From Leuctra nigra (taxonomy: Eukaryota; Arthropoda; Insecta; Plecoptera; Leuctridae), in assembly GCA_934045905.1 (NCBI GenBank), contig OW203763.1, forward strand, positions 19,536,948 to 19,600,947: a stretch of DNA of 64,000 bases. Reading direction: 5' to 3'. The position numbers and the translations under genes are program-made. The notes beneath the pieces were generated by a model. The model saw only the letters and a program-made list of their open reading frames with translations, was not told the DNA's origin and did not search any database. Below, piece by piece: positions 44,601 to 56,157 of the stretch (position 1 is its first letter; each line of letters starts with the position of its first letter).

Positions 44601-47600
44601 AACCTAGAAGAAAGTTCAACAATATGAAAGATTATCTGTCGACAGAAGGTACTGTACCAATGATACACCATGTATAATATTTACAAACACACAAAATTGT
44701 GAGAGATCATTTGACTATTACCACCTATTATTACCCATTTCATTGATAATCCATTAAATCTCAGTTGGCTTCATAGCCAAATGAAGTCAAATTCTAGCGT
44801 GGTAAGATGCAAAGCAGAAATAGTTTTTGGTTTGAAGAGTGTAATATGTTTTTCTCCAATTAATATAGAAACATAATATATCCAGTAAATTTACTAATAT
44901 TTTGAAAGCCACAAAAAAATCGGGACATTGACAGATGTGTAAAATGCACTTTAATATGCACATATAATAAGCAAAACCAGCTTTTTCTGAGAGACAAATT
45001 GTAAATATTCATAATATGTGAAGTTGTAAAACATCCTCATATTTCCCCATTATTTACATTAATTAAACCAAAACATACATGAATGTCCTACCAATACCAT
45101 ACTGGCATTTGCACAACAATATTTCTTATTTAATAGACTACAATCAAAGAATGAATGAAGTATTAAATTTGACCGTGGAGATCGCATCCACCCGTTCTTC
45201 GAGAAGGTAACGAGATCTCCTAGATTATAGTGTGAATCTCCAATGAATAACTTAACATCATCTCAATATATGCACTTGATTCTAAATACCATTCCAGAGC
45301 CCATAATGTGAACAATAGGTTCCTACTATCACAATTTGTCTCTGAACTAAGATTATTATAATTGGACTAAAACCTCATACAGGGTAGCAATTTATAATTG
45401 ATTTATTAAATATAAGCATACCCATTGTTTTACCAAATCATTGCTCCTTAAACAGGACTGAACAGCACAGACTGTCATAAATGCTTGCAATGAAAAGAAG
45501 TACCTGAAGAATCCCAGACACTTGTTAAAAATTCCGTAAAATAAAGATTACTCACCGCATCGGGTATACGTTCTTGGTGGACTTCTATCGGAGGGCCTAG
45601 CGGCAGGCCTGGCGATGGGCAGAGTGGAATTTTCTCACGCTTCTGAAATTTCAACACTTGAATCACAATTCAATCGTAAGTCTTAGCACTCCAGCTCAAA
45701 AGAAACAGAGATGTTCAAGAAGCCATGTGCATTTGACAATCCAAAACACTACAACCATCCTCTTCTTTTCTCATACCTACACTCTGTGTGTTCAAATACA
45801 TTGATATAATGTTTGCAGATAACGATGTTGATCTAGAACTCACTTGGTATATTCCTACAGATTGATATGTTGCATTGTTACAATAAGAACATTTTCGATA
45901 ATTATTTACATTTCATATGAGATGAATGGATGGATATTCTTCGTATCCAAACTATGAAGTAAGAAAGATATATGGAAGGTTGAACTATATATCGTAATCA
46001 TTCCATAACATAAATACTTTTGTATTATGTACACTCGACAAAATGTTTGAAAAAAAATGTGATTGCATCATCCGATGAAGTCTATACTTACTCGTCATCT
46101 ACACCTCTAGTAGGTGAGCTCTGATTTCATTGATAATAACAAGGATTGATTGTCAATGAACCTGACCAGCAGCCAATCTGTTTCGTTCGAATACCGTTTT
46201 ATGAATTGTCGACTCAAACCTGCACTCAAACCAATAACAATCGGTACTCGAAAAGAAAAGGATTGGCTGATTAAGGTTTTATGGCATCATCCCATGAAGG
46301 CTGTGTTAACACATCATCTACCCATAGTAGGTGAGCTCTTATTTCATTGATAATAACAAGGATTGATTGTCAAGGAACCTTACCAGCAGCCAATCCTTTT
46401 CTTTTCGAGTACCAATTTTTATTGGTTTGAGTGTACATACCTAGAAGGTGTTTATAAACGATCTGACAGCCTTCGCGTCTGTAGGTGGTTATGAACTTAT
46501 TAGGATGATTGAGAAATGATGAAGAAAGTGTAGAGGTATGTTTTTATCAGTGTTTAACGGCGCACTGTTCTGCTGCTAAGCTAATAATGGCGACGGATGA
46601 ATGATTATGATGATGATTGGAAGATGATGGTGAAGAGAAGGTAAGGATGCAAGGTGGGAAGGAGGTGATCGTGGCCGATTAGTAGGGTACCTTCCCAGCA
46701 TTTGCCTGTCTACTGAGGAATACCTAGGAAAATAGAGGTATGTTGGGAAGACGGCAAGCATGACCATACATTTTTACATAATCATCTGTGTCTTTTGACA
46801 GAGAAAAACACACAAAAAACTTAGAAAAGAAGGTAAGAAAATGAGTTTGATTTTTTTCGGAGATAATGAATGAACAACATGAATATGATGTTATTGTGAG
46901 AACAGATCTGACCATTTCCTACTGAAAACACAGTGGAGTGAAAGTATCAACACAGTAGTTTTCAGAACCACCGCGATCATGTGAATTCCTACGATCTCCA
47001 CGACAGGTGAATTCTCAACAATATAATTGGGGTGGGCATTTTTATCAATGCTGCAAAACTGCGTGCGTGTGTACATTTATCACAAGCCGCCGATCTTTTT
47101 TTTTTGTTTTAAATACTTGTGAGAGCTCAGTTTTCAGTTCATTTGCTTGCTTCAGTTACTCAGTATTTTGTCGAGAGGGTTAAAGTGATGAATTAAAGAA
47201 GAATACAACAATTTTGACAATCAAACATTCCCCACAAAAACAAAAACTTGTAAAAAGACTGCCAAGCACCTCCACACCTAAAATGATTGAGATCTAAGAG
47301 GAGGGCAACAAATTTTGTTAAAACATATTCTCACTTAAAATCCGTGAAATTATTTCGACCAGTTACCGCCACTGGTAAAAGCGTTGGTAAAAGCTAGGAA
47401 ATGAAAATTTAACATTTCTGCTCTAGAGAGCAGAGCTAGATTGCAGATTAAGTCTTCATGCTTGCTATAAACCCGTAGACAAATAAATATGTAGGTAACT
47501 CCTTCGTGAAATAATTATGGGACAACAAATTGGTAATAATTCCTTGAAAAAATAAGCAGTGACGTTATTTTACTCAAGATCGGCTACAGAATAAGGAAAT

Positions 47601-48602
47601 TAATTACTCAAATCTAGGGGGTATTGTAATCGATCATAGAGAAACGCATGGTAAGGTGTTATATACACCTCACCACTTGACTTGAAGGTTGGACCTTAAG
47701 CAAGTTGCTATGCAAGAGACTGGAAGCTTTCGAGATGTGAGTTTACCGCCGCATGCTCCGAATCTCATGGGTGGGCAAGGTTAGAAATGTCGAAGTGATG
47801 GAACGAATGAATAAGAACTTAGAGATGATATTTTCCATCAAAAGACGAAAGCTCGAATACTTTGGACACATCATGAGGGGCCATAAATACAAGCTCTTGC
47901 AATTAGTCATACAAGGGTAAGGGAAGATACAGTAGGAGGACTTCATGGCTCAAGAATCTGAGGGATTGGTTCGGGCAGAGCACGGGGTCCTTGTTCAGAG
48001 CTGCAGCATTCAAAGATGAAATAGAAATGATGATCGCCAACCTTCATTAGAAGAGGGCACATGAAGAAGAAGAAGAATAAGAAGAAGATAGAGAAGCGTT
48101 CATAGAGAAATTTTCCCAAAATTCTACAGAGTTAAACATTGGTACCTATAGTGGGTGCTAAAGTTAGTGGGGAAATAGATCATAATATCAATGTTTAATT
48201 TGTATTAAATATTGTACCATATTTGTATTATATTTCTTTAAAGTTCACTTACACGATCCTTCATCACAAGACGACACAAAACTCTTATTAAAATTGCGTT
48301 TTGCAACTACCTACTGAAAAACTAGGACAAACAAAATTGTTGCATTGGAAACCAATATTTTGTTTTCTAATAATGTCACGGCCACAATGAATGACAACAA
48401 TGCCCGAACCCAGCGCCTTCTAACGATTTTTTTCATTATTTGGTAGGCTGTGACTTCAATTCATCCCCTATAATGACCTAAGTAAACGGCTATAAATAAA
48501 TAATAGTGATACATAAATGTATTTCATTTATACTTAAGTAAAAGTTGGTGTATAATACTAATAAAATAATCTTACCCGACGTTCTTTATCTCCCAAATGC
48601 AT
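41674..48602 (-). CDS. Unrecognised six-exon gene, 281 residues, all introns phase 0
   Basis: Exons on the minus strand: 48576-48602 (9 codons from ATG), 45556-45642 (29), 44529-44603 (25), 43965-44081 (39), 42395-42535 (47) and 41674-42072 (132 plus stop). Every exon length is a multiple of three and every junction has AG acceptor and GT donor consensus (GTAAGA, GTGAGT, GTAAGT, GTAAGA, GTAAGT). Protein order: a charged start (MHLGDKERRKREKIP); a Pro-rich stretch PLCPSPGLPLGPP; an acidic/basic linker (VDEIDSGSRKKTSKTSQKQS); an Arg-rich segment SARRAARGRQRPGQRG; an acidic cluster GEEDNDSEDSS before a Cys- and Tyr-containing helix-like stretch (FLCRFVRYISKFC); and a C-terminal 132 residues. These hold a Cys/Ser-rich part (ASRACSCKGLLASTGCGEG), then a basic, beta-rich end (GKVTWIKGRQGRYMAP to VYKD). 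No signal peptide or clear membrane helix. Family unknown; the Arg-rich and acidic blocks hint at a nucleic-acid or chromatin role, which is only a guess. Confidence 0.62.
43062..43560 (+). mobile_element. LINE 3' fragment in an intron of the orphan gene
   Basis: A plus-strand frame reads KGVTRMDRIRSRKIRKELGV, LRWFGHMKRMGTDRVPRRVF and KRVGRPRDRWIGLIKEDVLE. This is the C-terminal tail of the same LINE family as 1-945. The encoded end is a Glu-rich run from a GAA/GAG repeat, followed by a 3' UTR and an ATT-rich terminus near 43550. It is antisense to the host gene and 5'-truncated to about 500 bp. Confidence 0.82.
43618..43710. mobile_element. Degraded member of the 11699 palindromic family
   Basis: Contains TTAGTATTGGCCAGAAATAG and ends CCTGTCACCGACC, matching the right terminus of the family. 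The left end is lost or diverged. Confidence 0.5.
46029..46436. mobile_element. Diverged family-A-like element, rearranged
   Basis: Ends GTACACTCGACAAAA and TTGGTTTGAGTGTAC. The interior shows the family features twice: TCTAGTAGGTGAGCTCTGAT with GATAATAACAAGGATTGATT near 46110, and a second set near 46325. It appears to be two elements of a related subfamily, partly duplicated. It lies in the first intron of the orphan gene. Confidence 0.65.
46550..46728 (-). mobile_element. SINE copy, reversed and lacking the tRNA head
   Basis: The minus-strand reading of TGTTTAACGGCGCACTGTTC and AATGGCGACGGATGAATGAT matches the tail of the SINE at 8674-8962, and GGGTACCTTCCCAGCAT matches its body. The box A/box B part is missing. 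Confidence 0.75.
47735..48080 (+). mobile_element. Decayed LINE 3' fragment (second family)
   Basis: A plus-strand frame reads RMLRISWVGKVRNVEVMERM and NKNLEMIFSIKRRKLEYFGH, then HKYKLLQLVIQG before stops appear. A further block in another frame fits the usual end (MIANLR-like). This is the tail of an endonuclease/reverse-transcriptase LINE distinct from that at 43062. It ends in an AAGAAGAAG microsatellite at about 48066-48090. Confidence 0.7.
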
Positions 48603-48950
48603 ACTTAATCAGTTCAAATATCAATACGGACGACCCAAGCTATAGATGCAAAAGCTCACAATGAAGACATAAACAAGTGTGTTGCCTTGGAAACGAATAA
48701 GTTATGTCACGGCCGATTGGTGTATACAAATACGTTTAAACGTTACCTCAACTCATTATTTTTTTTTAACAATATTTTAGCTGAATGAGTAAATGAGTAA
48801 ATTAAGATGCATTTTAATAACATTTAAGTCGAAATGATGAAGTAGATTGAAGCCCAATTAATTGTTGATGTAGGATCCAGTGCGGTATTTGCTCTGATTG
48901 CTTGTGATGACCCTGAAAAGGGTCGTTGTCAGCTACGTTTTCGAGGACTG

Positions 48951-49165
48951 TGATGTCCTTGTCCTCAGTCAGGCTGGACATGGGCCCGCATCCCAGGCCC
49001 TGTCCTCATCCTCAGTCAGGCTAGACATGGGCCCGCATCCCAGGCCCTGTCCTCATCCTCAGTCAGGCTGGACATGGGTCCTCATCCCAGGCCCTGTCCT
49101 CATCCTCAGTCAGGCTGGACTGGGCCCTCATCCCAGGCCCTGTCCTCATCCTCAGTCAGGCTGGG
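48951..49165. repeat. GC-rich minisatellite, 45-47 bp unit
   Basis: The unit CATCCTCAGTCAGGCT plus (G/A)GACATGGGCCC plus ATCCCAGGCCCTGTCCT occurs about four times with small length differences. The units are not multiples of three, so the open frame across it is fortuitous. It sits about 350 bp upstream of the orphan gene's start codon. Confidence 0.85.
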
Positions 49166-49199
49166 CTGGGCACGCTCTGCCTGGGGTTGAGGACAGCTC

Positions 49200-50769
49200 A
49201 ATCGCTGCTAACGGCCCTTTTAAGGACCATCAACATCAAACAGAGCAAAGACCACACCAGATCCAATATCAACGCTTATATGTCGTCAAAAGTCCGATTT
49301 GAAATCGGTAAACATGAAAGGATATTTTCTTCTTTAAGTGGACTGTTGACAATTTAAAAAGTTAAAACAAAAATACTCAAGAAATTCAGCATTTATATTA
49401 TGAACGTTGATTATAGGTGATGAAAGATGGTTCCCATATCGCCTATATTGCTTAGGGCAATCCTGAATCCTGAATTGCCGTGGTATGATCCTTACATTTT
49501 GGTGATGTTTTAATTACGACATGATTGATTATGAAGAATATTTGACGATTGATGGTGCACATGAGGCAATCATAATGAGGATCATGAGGGAGAGGGAAAG
49601 AAGGCAATGGTAGACCTAAAAGTAGAGAATCTTACAAGCATTTGTCTCTCAACTTAGGGGAACCACGACGTTACTTGTTGGGAAGCAAGGAAAACTTGTT
49701 GCTTTCGTAATTAATTAGGTACTATAAGAAACGTGAAGAACGTAACTGCAAAACAATACAGAAAATAATGTAAAATGTAACTGGATCAAAATTGCAGCCA
49801 ATCAAATTCAATTCAGGAAAACAAAAACCTTCAAGCAAGCCAAAAGGTAACCGATGGCGATTGACATTCAAACAAAAACCAAATATGTCCTTGCTCAAAT
49901 ACCTAGTTCTTTCTCTCCAGTGTGAAAGGAAGGTATACATTGTGAGCTAGCCGACTATTACCTACCCCTGTGAGTTGAGGGTCTATATCACACAGAGAAC
50001 ACAGTGCATTAATCCTTTTCTACAGCAAATCAGTTCTATGAATCAGAGGTAGAATGGTAGAAGTCCATTTCAATGATTCGAGCTCATAAACCAGTTATTC
50101 TGTGTTCTTCCAATCATATTAGTAATGGTGACATGAGTAATTGTGTAACAAATATAATTCAATATAATTGTTATGTTAGCATAAGTCAAATGGTAATAAT
50201 TTATCGAGTTATCATTCCAAAAGTGTGCAGCGCAAAATCGAGAAATGGACTTCCGCACTTCTACGTCCGAGGTACAGAGTTCAAAATGCTCACACCTACA
50301 CCTAACCGCAAGACAAAATGTTGGTGTGATATGCATATTCGCTAAGCAGAAGGCGAGTATACAATAGCGTTTGATAGCATAAATCAGAGAATACTATAGG
50401 TACCTTACCTATTAAGATTCTTGACAAAATACAGGTATTACAGGTCCTTTATTAATGTGAGTAGAAGGGTCGCAACTATAAGGGTAGTGCGTCGCCACCC
50501 TGGGGACTCTGGAACCGGTCCCCAGTTGGTCCCTCAGCCCATTTTATGAAATATTGATGCAAAAGAATCGGATTTGAAACGATTTTGGCATCCCTAGAAA
50601 TTAAAAAGGGGAAAAATACTCAATATTCTAAGAAAGTTATGTAAATGCAGTATTCTGTCTTTTTTTCTGGGGGCATAAATATGAAAAGTGTCCCCTCCCC
50701 CCCCCCCCCCCCCACCCCCCTACTCATCCCTTACACTACACACGCGCCTGATAAGCGGTAAGAATTTAA
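49200..50769. other. Spacer, repeat-bearing
   Basis: The block at about 49985-50130 is a diverged copy of 32105-32280. Around 50697-50717 is a C-rich run. No gene supported. Confidence 0.4.
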
Positions 50770-50915
50770 ATCAGACGGGTACTAAATACGTTGACAGCTA
50801 CTATCAAATTTCTGACGGGTATCAGACGGGTACTAAATACGTTGACAGCTACTATCAAATTTCTGACGGGTATCAGACGGGTACTAAATACGTTGACAGC
50901 TACTATCAAATTTCT
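50770..50915. repeat. 51-bp tandem repeat, three copies, in frame
   Basis: The unit carrying GGGTACTAAATACGTTGACA and GCTACTATCAAATTTCTGA repeats almost exactly three times. On the plus strand it keeps an open frame encoding TGTKYVDSYYQISDGYQ per unit, within a 120-codon frame (50688-51050). There is no other sign of a gene there. Confidence 0.85.
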
Positions 50916-50929
50916 AGTATGTTCGGAAA

Positions 50930-52827
50930 TTTCTTTAAAAAATCTTGTAATATGCTCCAAAAGAGAATAGAAGGAAAATTAAAAATTTACGAAAATACAA
51001 CTGCCGTCGATTTTCAACTGATTATTGTATTTCAGTCAACTTGTCACTGATTTTTCCTATTTTGATTTTTCCCTTTTTAGTATTCGCTCATTATGCTCAC
51101 TTCCTTTGGTCAAATCCTTTCAGATTTCCCAATCTGTAGATAAATTGAAACTATAATATTTATATTTTTGTGATCATTTTAATCAGTCTTCACCTGAAGA
51201 ATACAACTCATCTGCTGAAACGTCGTGACAAACGGCCCTGATCAGGGTCAACATCTCAAACAATAACAGAAGCATGTATCGTAACCAAGGAGGTCGTAAC
51301 ACAGTCTTTTGCACATACATAGTCTTTCTCACACTCTTAGTTAAGGCGATTTGACCGAAAAAATCAATCAATATTGACCAATCAATATTGTTTTTTTCAT
51401 ATTTCGTAAAAGGGAGTTGGTAGCATGTGATGTCAAGTCAAGTGACATTAGTCATTTTTGGGCACGACAATAAAAACGGAACGTTTTGAAATGTGTAAAT
51501 GCACATTACCTACTTCTGACATAAAATAGATAAACCGTTTATCTGAATGACAAGAAACTCGGAGAGAATATTCATCAGATATTTAGTTATGGGCTACCCC
51601 TTTTCCAATTTTTTGTTTAAATTTTAAGAAAATAAATATATTGTGTACCGGATTTTACAGTGAAATATTACTGATTTTGTAGAAGCTACAGTCGAAGTAG
51701 TAATGAAGTTATGGAAATTTTGGCCTCGGCATGACATCTGCCCATTCTTTGTGAACAAAATGAGCCCTCGTGGAAGTCTGCAGTGTGAAAGGTGGGGCTT
51801 AAAACGTTGCAAGAATTAATATGTTTATTTTCAAAAAAAAAACGGTACAATAATGTGTTCAAAAATACAGTGAGTTAGTTGTAGAGCCACTTACTGAATG
51901 ATAAAAATGTCCTCCCGACCCTTCTAAATGCAGTAGTTTGGCCAATATCGTGATTTATATTTTTAGTCACGTGGTATCGCTAGAATCGCGTTAATCAACA
52001 CATCATCATTTTTGATAAAAATTCAATGTACTTTTTCAGTTAATTTGTTCTAAACAATTTCCTCAACTCAAAACACAATTACTTCTAGTAGAACTGTGAA
52101 AATAATTCAAAATAAGCGTGCCAATAAGCAGCCGATACAGTAGTAATACAGACACTACAGTAATAGCCAATGCCAAATGCAATAATATCTGAAGTGTCTT
52201 AATTATTTTTAGTAAATTAAAACTTTACAGACTCAATCAATGTCATATTTATGAAAAGTATTAGATTAAGCAATTGGTTGTAGCTAATTTGCAAACACAT
52301 AGGTAGGTACAAATTTTCAGAAACTGTATCCACTCAATCAACCAATTGATTTTCATTCATCGAATTTACTCAAAATCTGGGGAAAATAAAATTGTAAGAT
52401 TTATTTATGTAATAATGTAAATAGCAATAATACGAATACTAAAAAAAATTATACCTACTGCTACTTAGGCCGAACCACGTGGTGCATACACTAATGGCTA
52501 GCTTTCTATACTATAGGGAGGGGAAAGTGTGAAGCTAGCTTCAAGAAATCAACCTGAACCTCTCTGTCCGAGTCCTGTGAATCGACCTACCTACACCACT
52601 TTCCATCACATTTTAGAAGAAATATGCGTAGAAATAGTAAAGGTATAAAGCGAGAGGTGACTAAAACAACATTTAACTATTCTTTATTATCACCTATTAT
52701 TATAAATGATCATTGCAACCATCAATACTTTTGGTTAGAATGTATTAAAAAGATTGCAGGCAGCTGTCACCTACCCCAACAACAATTCACCAGGTCTTGG
52801 TAACTTAAATTTAATTATACTCTCTAG
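50930..52827. other. Region upstream of the MOB4-like exons
   Basis: The first coding exon of the MOB4-like gene should lie here or further left but was not recognised. About 51758-51950 is the second copy of the dispersed repeat at 2870-3095. The remainder is AT-rich. Confidence 0.4.
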
Positions 52828-55118
52828 GACTTCAACAAATGGGAGGACCAACCATTTGAGGAAATGATTGGTGGCCTTGCTATCCAACAACATATTCAGC
52901 AGACGATCCGTAAGGACAACCGGGAAATCACGTTGATTTTGACCCCGCCGGCCACCCTTGATAACGACAAAGCTTGGATATACGAGCACATGAGGTAGGT
53001 ACCTACCACTTCCACACAAATATTACCATAAAATACTTCATTACTTGCAATTAATCACAGATTGAGGGATTGGTTGACTACTAGTTTTACTGATCTAGAA
53101 CAAGTAAATTATTACAAATATGGGATTCTTCTAGGAAATTGCTCCCTGAGAAAGGTACACCCGCGGTCAGGAATTTTGACATTAAATGGCTAAGTTGAAG
53201 CTCTAATTATCGTCAATGTTTGTTAAAAGGAGAAATAATTATTATGTATGAGGTGGTTGGTTGATTCTTATAATCAAACCCTAAAACCCCACATGATCGC
53301 CATTTGCATTTACATCAGTGTTGTCGTCCGGATAATCACGTTTTGAAAAAGAACTTAGAATTGTACAAGCAATTGGGTAGGACAACGGGTAGGACTGCGA
53401 AATGTAGATGCACACCCCTCAAACCCAGACCCTTCAGGTTAACCGCCTTATCCGCTTCATTGTACAATGAAGCCACTGGAGGCATTAAGCAGCAGGTTGG
53501 TGTGCTAGTATTCTCTTGTAAGTCCAAGTTCCGACGCATCATGTGAAGGTTGAAGCGCTTGGGCTTCGAATGAGAAACACGTCTCGATACTCAAAACACA
53601 ATCACAATCTCGAACTCAAAACACAATACTCAGTGCTAGACAGGAGTGTAGGATTTGATTGAGATGGAATTCATAGTGACTCACTCGCGTAATAGTTCCG
53701 ACACGCCGAAAGGACAAAATGCACACCTCAACTTGGGTCGTTTATAGTTAAAAAGTATCAAGCATAGCCATCGAGAGATGTATTCATGTTGTAAAAGTGC
53801 ATAAATAGAAAAGGAATCCTGTTAAGACACTCAAATGGGGTAATAAGTACCTATACACATGGATACAAAATTATGCCTACTTGAGAAATACCAACATTCC
53901 TCTCTAGTAAAGAAACATTGATTTCTGAATAAAATAGTTTACTTCATATCTATCTCACTTTTCAGGCAAATCTGTATGGAATTGAATATTCTCATTGTTG
54001 GATTGCAAAAGAAATGTACCAAGGAATCGTGCCCATTCATGAAAGGCTCCAATCAATGGTTCTATTTCTGTGCGATGCACAGTGTACCAAAAGAGTGTCC
54101 GGCCATTGAATACGCCCGACATACGCTCGACGGAGTTACTGCCGTGCTCAATAGTAGCGTACATTTCCCGAGCAGGCAAGTTAATGCATTTATTCTTTAC
54201 TAGTTAGTAGATACCTACTTCTATGCATTACATATAACTTAATAAAACCAATTAAATGGTGATTTTATCATAAGTACCAATAATGAACTTAAACTATATT
54301 GACGAAATGAATAAATACAAATGTATTTTTTCTGTTTATTCAGGGTCAACATTGACCATTCAGCGATGATGAAGCTGGAAGCCATTTGTCGCCGTATTTA
54401 CCGCATCTTTTTGCATGCATACTATCAACACTTGGAAGTATTTTTTGTTTTCGAGGTGATTATTTGATCAAGTCTACCTAATTAAGCTGTACACTACACA
54501 TTCATTCTTTCATTCCTTTTTCCAAGAGGAGGTAGAAAAAACCCTGGACCGTTTTTTACTATTATTTTGCACAAATACAGGGCTACAGTACGACTACGGC
54601 GGGCTAGTTGCAATTGCGACATTTTTTATTGTAATGAAAAAAACTTCTTAAAACAAATGATAGATTTTGGTATTCCAGAGTGGTGAACCATGAAAAATCA
54701 CGCTATTAGACCATTTTGTGTTGCTTACATCACGATGAAAACGAGGAACTCGAAAATGAAAATGCCAAACTGTTAAAAGATAATGGGCAAAATATTCAGA
54801 TAAAATATAATTTCACCCAATAAATCCTTTGTACATTTTCTCTAGGACTTGCACTCAGTTAGTAAACAATGGATCAATCAGAAGATGTCTTTTATTATTT
54901 AACATTCACCTCTGTTACAGAATGATACATTCCTATGTCGTCGCTTCTCGGTGTTAGCATCAAAGTACAACCTCCTACCGTTAGACAAAATCGTCATTCC
55001 CATGCTCAAGACGGCACCTCGCAAACTGCTTCCTACTAAAATACCAGTTTCAACTACATTGCCACGAAGAAACCTTAAGAGTTATAAAGCGTCGGGTTCC
55101 ATTTATAAAACCCTGTAA
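52828..55118 (+). CDS. MOB4: MOB4/phocein-like protein, first exon missing
   Basis: Exons: 52828-52994, 53966-54175, 54344-54455 and 54921-55118, joined in phases 2, 2 and 0. MOB4 (phocein) is the MOB-family subunit of the STRIPAK phosphatase-kinase complex. The sequence follows that family: DFNKWEDQPFEEMIGGLAIQ, then ICMELNILIVGLQKKC, PKECPAIEYARHTLDG, ICRRIYRIFLHAYYQH and FENDTFLCRRFSVLASKYNL. The MOB zinc site is retained as CTKESC (C-x4-C) and HAYYQH (H-x4-H). The C-terminus is longer and more basic than the usual MOB4 end (LPRRNLKSYKASGSIYKTL). About 20 residues are expected upstream of DFNKW; that exon was not found. The second donor is AGCAG|GCAAGT, a GC-AG intron whose phase fits only if GC is used. 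Similarity is clear, but the sequence departs from MOB4's usual high conservation, so a paralog is likely. Confidence 0.8.
54176..54343 (+). other. GC-AG intron in the MOB4-like gene
   Basis: The intron begins GCAAGT after exon end CAG and closes with TTATTCAG. All exon-intron junctions of the other introns here are GT-AG. Reading through instead adds only QVNAFILY and stops, which would cut off the second half of the MOB domain including the histidine pair. Confidence 0.75.
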
Positions 55119-55864
55119 GAGTTGTCGTAGAAGCTAAATTAGCAGTATTCCTGTTTGAATATAAAATTCAACAGGATTTGCCCCAGAAGAATAAAGAATG
55201 TTTGTGGGCATTGATCATGAAATGTTAAGCTAAAAGCCCCATATTCAGTGGGGATTGGAGAATTTAATTGTTTATGTCCAAATTCCTATTAATATTATAA
55301 TAAAATGACAAATGGTTGTATTAAGTAAATAAATGTGTCATAATAAAAATGTTATTTTGAGAAATTCAATTCAATGCTAACTTCACCTTTTACATAATAA
55401 TCCTTCAACCCTTTTTACAAAAACTGCTTGTGGTTCAAAACCAGAGATTTAGAATAATTGGAGCTTGTTAAAAAGTTCTAAAAGTGGTCCTTTACAAAGT
55501 GTTCTATGTAGCTTATTAATGTATTTTGCCAAATAAGGACATTCGAGAATCAAGCATGACCAACAATATATTTAGAATACAAGGGTTTGCACAATATTTA
55601 TATAATATAGTACTGATGTTACACTAGGAATTCATATTTGTTGTCAAATTCTATGATTCTGAATTGCAACACAAATTTGTGCAACATAAGTGGTGTTAAA
55701 CATCTAGTCAAATAGAGTTTTACATTTTGTATTCAATTCTTTAGATGACCTTTCCCCACTTTAATGTAGTTTTCCTCAGTTGAAAGCAGGATTCATTAAG
55801 GTTTGGTTCCAGGACTACAATTTTATTTTATAAGGGTTCGGTTCCAGTTCCTGCAGTAAGATTC
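55119..55864. other. 3' flank of the MOB4-like gene
   Basis: AT-rich 3' sequence with AATAAA in GAAGAATAAAGAATG about 70 bp after the stop, a fitting polyadenylation signal. Nothing else supported. Confidence 0.5.
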
Positions 55865-56157
55865 TGGACCCTTACCTAATAAAATCTTTTCACTATGACG
55901 GTCTTACAGTAAGACGGTCATAGTGCATGACCGAGATAAGACAATTCCTTAGTCCTGATTTAATATAAAAAAAAGGTCTCAGCGCGGTCCGCCAAAACAT
56001 GCTAGAGATCTAGCCCGCCGGTGAGACCGTTGTAGCACCAGTCACGTGACATTAAAATCAATAAATTCGGACTAGGCCGGGACTACCGTGGACCGCCTTA
56101 TCTTGGTCTTAGCGCAGTCTTAGCGTGAAAAAACACGATATTAGGTAAGGGTCCTGG
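55865..56157. mobile_element. Inverted-repeat element related in ends to family C
   Basis: GGACCCTTACCTAAT at the left faces ATTAGGTAAGGGTCC at the right. The interior has GACGGTCTTACAGTAAGAC hairpins and TGAGACCGTTGTAGC, unlike the core of family C, so this is a separate family with similar termini. Confidence 0.7.

Noticed and set aside
48898..49302. 134-codon frame through the minisatellite
   Set aside because: Repeat units differ in length by 1-2 bp and are not multiples of three, so the frame is accidental.
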